The position numbers and the translations under genes were made by a program. From a bacterium (lineage in GTDB: Bacteria > Verrucomicrobiota > Verrucomicrobiia > Limisphaerales > UBA8199), in assembly GCA_021784555.1 (NCBI GenBank), contig JAJYHY010000022.1:1-41799 (forward strand): 41,799 bases of DNA, written 5' to 3'. The notes under the pieces are model-generated. The model was given only the letters and a program-made list of their open reading frames with translations. It was not told the DNA's origin and made no database searches. Of this stretch, positions 37,474 to 41,799 are shown piece after piece (the stretch's first letter is position 1; each line of letters begins with the position of its first letter).

Positions 37474-40400
37474 TTAGGCGTGTTCGTCCATCCATTCGCG
37501 GCCCTCCTCCGAATCGCGGAGAATGGTCACGGGGACATTGCGGATGTGAAGGCGGTTGGCGTGGCGCTCTTCGTGGCGGGAGACGACGATGAGTTGGTTG
37601 CAGAGGCTGAAGGCGGCGGGGACATTGCCCGTGCTCATGGAGAAGAGGCCCTGCAGGTCGAGGTCCTGGATGGCCTCGATGCAATCCTTGATGCGGCCGG
37701 TATCCATCTTGGAGAAGGCTTCGTCGATGGGCACCAGCGCCAGCGAGGGATCGTTCCAGCGCCGCTCATGGCGTTTGTAGGCGCGGAGATAGCTGGCGAG
37801 GATGGCGACGAAATAGGGGGACTGGTTTTCACCGCCGCTCATCTTGCCGCTCTGCTTATCCACGCTGACGGGCGTGGCCTGGGGGTCCCGGGCGTCCCAG
37901 ACCAGCAAGTCGTAGTCGAAGTACTGGCGATAATCGAGGAGGTGGGCGGCCTCGGCGCTGTCCTGCTGGCTGGTCAGGACTTCCAGGAAATGGCTGAGGG
38001 CGTCCTGGAGCGGGCCCTGCACCGCCTGATAAAAGAGGCCGTCGTCCTGGAACTGCGAATTGAGATCGATAAGCTGGCGATAGAGGCGGTATTCGGGATT
38101 CGGACGCCGCTCGATCTGGTAGCGGTCGTCGCCGATGGGCTGTTTGAGGTGGTTGTTGAGCAGGACAATGGTGTCGTTGACGCGGCGCAGGGCCTGGTCC
38201 ATGCGCTGAAGGACGTTGCTGCGAAACAGTTGCTCCCAGCGTTTGCGTTCGGCCTCCGCCTTGGCCTTATACTCAGGGATGTTGGCCTCGGCGATCTGGG
38301 CGAGGAGCTTCGCCCAAGGCTCGTTCGAGGGGTCTTCGGGATTGAGGTCTTCAAACTTGCGATAGACCAGGGCCAGCTCCTTTCGCGCGGCCTTGAGCTG
38401 TTCCCATTTTTCCGCCTCGGCGGTTCGCGCCTCTGCTTCTTTGCGTTCAAACTCCCTGGCTGCGGCGTCCAAGGCGGGAAATGCGGTGAGCATCTGGGTG
38501 CGCCATTGACTGAGCCGGGCCGCGTGGGGCGAGATGTCACCGGTTTCTTGTTGAACGCGGTCGAAGGCACGTAGTGCGCCGGCCTCCCGTTCCTGGACTG
38601 CGGCCAGTTCCTTTTCGAGGCGATCGATCTCACCGCGTTTTTGACTTTGGAGCAACTGGACCCACTCCTTTTCCCAATCCTGTAGTTCGGCGTTAAGAGC
38701 CGAGAGTTGGCGTTCCTTTTCCTCGAAGCTCTTCCGATCTACGGCGTTGAGCCGGTCGCGCACTTGCTTCAATTGCGCCTCCACCTCGGGCAGGCGCTGG
38801 GCGTCGCGCAGGTCTCCCGCCAGAGACAGGTGGCTGGGAATGCACTCAGCGGCACGTTCCACGATGGCCTGAACGGCGTTGACGATGGGCGCGAGGCGGC
38901 GCTCCTCCGCCTCCACGTCCTTCAGGAGAGAGCGTTTGAGCGCCAGTTGCCGCTCCAACCCGCGCAGGCCGACAAAGGGCATGCCGTCGTAGCGCCGGCC
39001 TCTTTCGACAAACGCCCCGCGTGTCCTGAACCCGTCCTTTCGGATGGCGGATTCGTGCCTGGAGAAATCCTCGCTGCGCTCCACGCACATCAGTGCTCCG
39101 AAGCAGTGGCGGAGCACGGCTCGCGCGACGGGGTGATCGGCTTGCAGCTTTTCCGCGAGCGAGCCGGGCTTGATGGGGTGCGCGGACCTCAGCGCCTTGG
39201 CCGGATGCACGAGGGATTCGCGCGGGGACTCTTCCTTCATTCCCTCGTAGATTTTGAGCGCGGCGGGATAGTTTTCCTCGCTGACGACAATGGCGAATTT
39301 GCGGTCGAAGGCCACCTCAATGGCCGCGCGCCACTCCTCGTCGATTACCTCGCACAGTTTGCAGAGCGGTTGTGCGGGCGGAGTCCGGCCATCGCGAGGC
39401 AACTGCTGGTTGAGGGCATTGAGAACGGTGGTGGGGAACGGCAATTGGCCGTTTTCGAGCAGACTCACTTCGTTGCGCAGGACGGCCCCTTGCTCGCGAG
39501 CCTCCGCCAGCTTTTGGTTGGTGGGGCGGAGCGCCCGGCTCAACGCGGCCTTGAGTTGTTCCGCCTCGGAGGCGACGGCCGCCAAAGCCGTCTCCGTCCG
39601 GTCCTTCGCGCAGCCTTCCAGTTCGCGCACGGCGGCCTCCATGGCGGCAGCATCCACCGGTTCGCTCAGCGGCGCGGTGCGCACTTCGTTGAGCCACTGG
39701 CCGGCTTTGCGCACGCGGTTGCGCAAGGCGGAATCGAGGGTGTCGCCGATTTGCTTCAGCTTGGAGACTTCAGCGGCAAACCGCTTTTCCTGCTCGCGCA
39801 GCTCAAGATAGAGGTCGCCTCCGGGCAGGGCCTTCAGGGCGGCCTCTTCGCTTTTGATCCGGCTCTTGCGCTCCTCGATCAGCCCTTCCAGTTCGGCGAG
39901 GCGCGCCGCTTCCCTGGCGAAAGCCGCCTGCTCATCGGCCAGCTTCTTTTCGTGTTCCCGCGCGCGGTTGGAGGCGTGTTCCAGGGCGAGTTGGGCGGCA
40001 AGCCAGCGGGCGACGGTGCGGTCGCGCGTGGCGGCGGCGTGGTCGGCGTGCAGGGAGCAGATGATCTCCAGGCGCGACTTTTGGTCGAACAGCTCCCGCA
40101 GGTCGCTTTCGTAGGCCTGGAAATGGCGGTAGCTGGCGACTACGTCGGCGACATTGAGCTTGTCGTCGGGCAGGATGAATCGCCGGCAGAATTCGTCGAA
40201 GCTTTTGAGGTTGGTAAACGACATGGCCTGGGGCAAGAGCGAGCCGAGCACCGCGCGGTTGACGTTGAGGTGCTGATCGTTGGCCATGTCGCGCAGGTAT
40301 TGGTCCTGGGTCTCGAAGAGGCGCCCGTCCGGCTCCTTTTCGATAAGGTGTTTGAACTCCGCCAACTCCAGCGGACGGCGCTCGGCGTTGAGAAAGTCCG

Positions 40401-40836
40401 CCTTGTCCAGCGGTCCGTAGCAAACGAATGGCCGGATATGGCCCTGGTGTTCGGCGGTATTGCGGAACTCGATGCGCAGGCCCCAGGTCTCGATGCGCTC
40501 TTCCTCCGCGGCCTTTGGGGGCCAGGTGAATTCCAGGGCGATGTAAGTGATGGCGGCGGAACGGAGGTATTGCGGGATGCCGTTCTCCTCGCGCTTGGTG
40601 TCGAGGAGGCAATAGCTCTTGAGGGTCCGGTCGGATTGGCCGCCGGTGGCGGAGCGGTTGAAGTGGCGGCTGGCCGAGTCAGTGCCGGTCAACACGGACA
40701 TAATCAAGTCCATGAGAACCGATTTGCCCGAGCCGGTCACGCCGGCGAGCAGGAGGTTGCCCTCGACGGGCAGAGAATCGTTGTAGCCGTACCAGTTGAT
40801 GGCGTGGATGCGGGTGAGTCTGATAGCGCGGCTCAT
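37474..40836 (-). CDS. jetC: Wadjet SMC-like ATPase JetC
   Basis: A 1120-residue SMC/SbcC-like motor of the Wadjet complex. The ATPase head is split: Walker A LLAGVTGSGKSVLMDLIMS lies near the N-terminus, and signature KMSGGENQSPYF with Walker B LALVPIDEAFSKMD lies near the C-terminus. Between them are two long coiled-coil arms (about 280-500 and 690-900) around a hinge, e.g. ELREQEKRFAAEVSKLKQI. The frame extends upstream to 40929, but ATG 40836 starts the family sequence (SRAIRLTRIHAINWYGYND) and overlaps the jetB stop as ATGA. JetC pumps DNA through the ring with JetA and JetB so that JetD can cut plasmids. Confidence 0.92.
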   Translation of the reverse strand: MSRAIRLTRIHAINWYGYNDSLPVEGNLLLAGVTGSGKSVLMDLIMSVLTGTDSASRHFNRSATGGQSDRTLKSYCLLDTKREENGIPQYLRSAAITYIALEFTWPPKAAEEERIETWGLRIEFRNTAEHQGHIRPFVCYGPLDKADFLNAERRPLELAEFKHLIEKEPDGRLFETQDQYLRDMANDQHLNVNRAVLGSLLPQAMSFTNLKSFDEFCRRFILPDDKLNVADVVASYRHFQAYESDLRELFDQKSRLEIICSLHADHAAATRDRTVARWLAAQLALEHASNRAREHEKKLADEQAAFAREAARLAELEGLIEERKSRIKSEEAALKALPGGDLYLELREQEKRFAAEVSKLKQIGDTLDSALRNRVRKAGQWLNEVRTAPLSEPVDAAAMEAAVRELEGCAKDRTETALAAVASEAEQLKAALSRALRPTNQKLAEAREQGAVLRNEVSLLENGQLPFPTTVLNALNQQLPRDGRTPPAQPLCKLCEVIDEEWRAAIEVAFDRKFAIVVSEENYPAALKIYEGMKEESPRESLVHPAKALRSAHPIKPGSLAEKLQADHPVARAVLRHCFGALMCVERSEDFSRHESAIRKDGFRTRGAFVERGRRYDGMPFVGLRGLERQLALKRSLLKDVEAEERRLAPIVNAVQAIVERAAECIPSHLSLAGDLRDAQRLPEVEAQLKQVRDRLNAVDRKSFEEKERQLSALNAELQDWEKEWVQLLQSQKRGEIDRLEKELAAVQEREAGALRAFDRVQQETGDISPHAARLSQWRTQMLTAFPALDAAAREFERKEAEARTAEAEKWEQLKAARKELALVYRKFEDLNPEDPSNEPWAKLLAQIAEANIPEYKAKAEAERKRWEQLFRSNVLQRMDQALRRVNDTIVLLNNHLKQPIGDDRYQIERRPNPEYRLYRQLIDLNSQFQDDGLFYQAVQGPLQDALSHFLEVLTSQQDSAEAAHLLDYRQYFDYDLLVWDARDPQATPVSVDKQSGKMSGGENQSPYFVAILASYLRAYKRHERRWNDPSLALVPIDEAFSKMDTGRIKDCIEAIQDLDLQGLFSMSTGNVPAAFSLCNQLIVVSRHEERHANRLHIRNVPVTILRDSEEGREWMDEHA

Positions 40837-41492
40837 GGTTCGGTCTCCTCCGTCTCGTCGGCGCCGCTGGCTTCCCCATCGACCGGCTCGGCCTGCGGCT
40901 CCCGATGCAATTCCGCGGTGCGCGTCCATTCCGCCAGCTCATTGAACTGGATGGCGCGAGGCAGGGTCTTGAGTACCTCGATTTTCGATTGTTCGAACGG
41001 TTCCGCGACCTCGAAGCGCACCAGGTTGAAGCGCCGCGCTTGGCGGAGGATTTCCCGCATGCGGCCGGCGCTGGGCTGGCTTTTGAGTTCGGGCAGCAAT
41101 TTCTCTTTGAGCAACTGGTTGAGCTGTTCGACGGTCAGGGTCACCTGCGCTGCGCCCTGGTCGCGGATTTGGGTGTCGTATTCATACCAGAGGGCCAGCA
41201 GGACGATGGTCGCGTCCTGGCGCAGATGAAGGGTCAAGGCCGGACGTTCGGGCAGGGCCTGGATGAGCCGGCTCTCGTGCTCCATAGTCACGGACAGGCC
41301 GGCCAAGGCGGCGATTTCACGCAGCCAGTCGAAGTTCTGGCGGCACCAGGAGTAAAGCTCGGTATCACCGGAGTCCAGGCCCAGGATTGAGCCGTGGGCC
41401 AGGAGGGCTTGCAGGGCGTCTGCCAGGTGAACGCGATCCGGGTCCGGAAGGCGCAGCAACGGGGCGGGCGGAGTGTTCAGATCGATGTTCAT
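40833..41492 (-). CDS. jetB: Wadjet protein JetB (DUF4194)
   Basis: A 219-residue winged-helix kleisin-associated subunit (MukE-like) of the Wadjet condensin. DUF4194 features include VHLADALQALLAHGSILG, WLREIAALAGLSVTMEHESR, and ILLALWYEYDTQIRDQGA-like VLLALWYEYDTQIRDQG. The C-terminus EVLKTLPRAIQFNELAEW also fits. It overlaps jetA upstream and jetC downstream by four bases each, giving the standard JetA-JetB-JetC order. It bridges the kleisin JetA and the SMC heads of JetC. Confidence 0.88.
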   Translation of the reverse strand: MNIDLNTPPAPLLRLPDPDRVHLADALQALLAHGSILGLDSGDTELYSWCRQNFDWLREIAALAGLSVTMEHESRLIQALPERPALTLHLRQDATIVLLALWYEYDTQIRDQGAAQVTLTVEQLNQLLKEKLLPELKSQPSAGRMREILRQARRFNLVRFEVAEPFEQSKIEVLKTLPRAIQFNELAEWTRTAELHREPQAEPVDGEASGADETEETEP

Positions 41493-41799
41493 TTCTTGAT
41501 CACGAAAAAGCGGTCGAAGCTGTAGGTGAGTTTGCGGTCCTTTTCGATGGGCGCGGAGTCGTCTTTCGCGGCGGGGACTTCAACCCGGTAGCGGGATTCG
41601 CCGGATTCGGCGTGGAGGAGCAAGGCCACGACGTCGTCCACGTCGTCCTCGTTTCGGATGGGCAAATCGCAACTGGGTATGCGAACGCCTTTGCCGCCCG
41701 GGAGACGGGAGACGAAATGGTTGGCGCGGGCGACGGTGAGCGAATTGCGGATAGCGCCGCCGAGTTGCGCTTTGGCCTCGTCGCGCATGGCTTCGTTGA
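41489..41799 (-). CDS. jetA: Wadjet protein JetA (DUF3375), C-terminal part
   Basis: The last 103 or so residues of the operon's first gene; the rest lies beyond the right edge. The stretch LPGGKGVRIPSCDLPIRNED and the ending YSFDRFFVIKK agree with the C-terminus of JetA, the kleisin-like (MukF-type) subunit that closes the SMC ring. The identity rests mainly on its position before jetB with a four-base overlap (ATGA, 41489-41492). The start is outside the window. Confidence 0.75.
   Translation of the reverse strand, partial: NEAMRDEAKAQLGGAIRNSLTVARANHFVSRLPGGKGVRIPSCDLPIRNEDDVDDVVALLLHAESGESRYRVEVPAAKDDSAPIEKDRKLTYSFDRFFVIKK

Noticed and set aside
38707..41229. An 840-codon open frame antisense to jetC and jetB
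   Set aside because: It is a by-product of GC-rich codon use in the coiled-coil gene; the opposite strand carries clear SMC head motifs and DUF4194 features.

Overview
The window looks like a chromosomal segment of a GC-rich, Gram-negative bacterium, most likely a member of the Verrucomicrobiota (Limisphaerales/Pedosphaera-like). Three things point this way: lipid A synthesis (lpxA) and a tripartite RND pump imply an outer membrane; the polysaccharide locus combines a NusG paralogue, a FemAB-like protein and an alanine/tryptophan repeat protein; and the intergenic regions are seeded with 7- and 8-base tandem repeats (GATTTCA, GAGTGATG, ATTCGTG types) of a kind I associate with such genomes. 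The taxonomic call is inference; no rRNA or tRNA gene was seen. Shine-Dalgarno sequences are rare, and many genes are joined by 4-base ATGA overlaps.

Layout. 1-4.6 kb: an orphan receiver/histidine-kinase hybrid, a nucleotidyltransferase-like gene with a tiny partner, a DUF2934 protein, a repeat-rich gap ending in a clear intrinsic terminator, then radC-lpxA. 4.7-8.7 kb (minus strand): four overlapping genes for two ABC ATPase/permease pairs. 8.9-10.2 kb: an orphan gene pair of unknown function and a truncated DUF4338 (DruA-type) relic. 10.2-17.7 kb: a secreted FN3/Ig-like protein, a secreted repeat protein, then an exopolysaccharide block (NusG paralogue, priming sugar transferase, sugar-nucleotide oxidoreductase, hexapeptide acetyltransferase, FemAB-like protein). 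17.7-20.7 kb: cysNC fusion and cysQ, i.e. activated sulfate (PAPS) synthesis and PAP disposal, without cysD. 20.8-22.4 kb: a toxin-antitoxin-like pair (DUF5615 PIN-like) and a Uma2 nuclease-fold protein. 22.4-27.5 kb: nucleotide-sugar genes (CapD/FlaA1-like dehydratase, heptose-7-phosphate kinase, UDP-HexNAc dehydrogenase, RmlD-like reductase). 27.7-29.7 kb: acs. 29.9-36.1 kb: a DUF2892 membrane protein and a TolC/adaptor/RND efflux operon. 36.1-41.8 kb (minus strand): a Wadjet (JetABCD) anti-plasmid operon whose jetA runs off the right end.

How the genes work together. The polysaccharide genes on both sides of cysNC-cysQ plausibly supply one surface glycan. The 6-dehydrogenase, Gfo/Idh/MocA oxidoreductase and WbpD/WlbB-like acetyltransferase match three of the steps to a UDP-2,3-diacetamido uronic acid; the aminotransferase is not here. 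The sulfate-activation genes in the middle suggest, but do not prove, that the glycan is sulfated. The most distinctive observations are how simple repeats have entered gene boundaries: one array encodes part of a lipoprotein signal peptide, and another abuts the jetD start codon. Other points of interest are a FemAB gene without a normal start codon, a 47-codon frame coupled to cysNC, and a possible structured RNA before radC.
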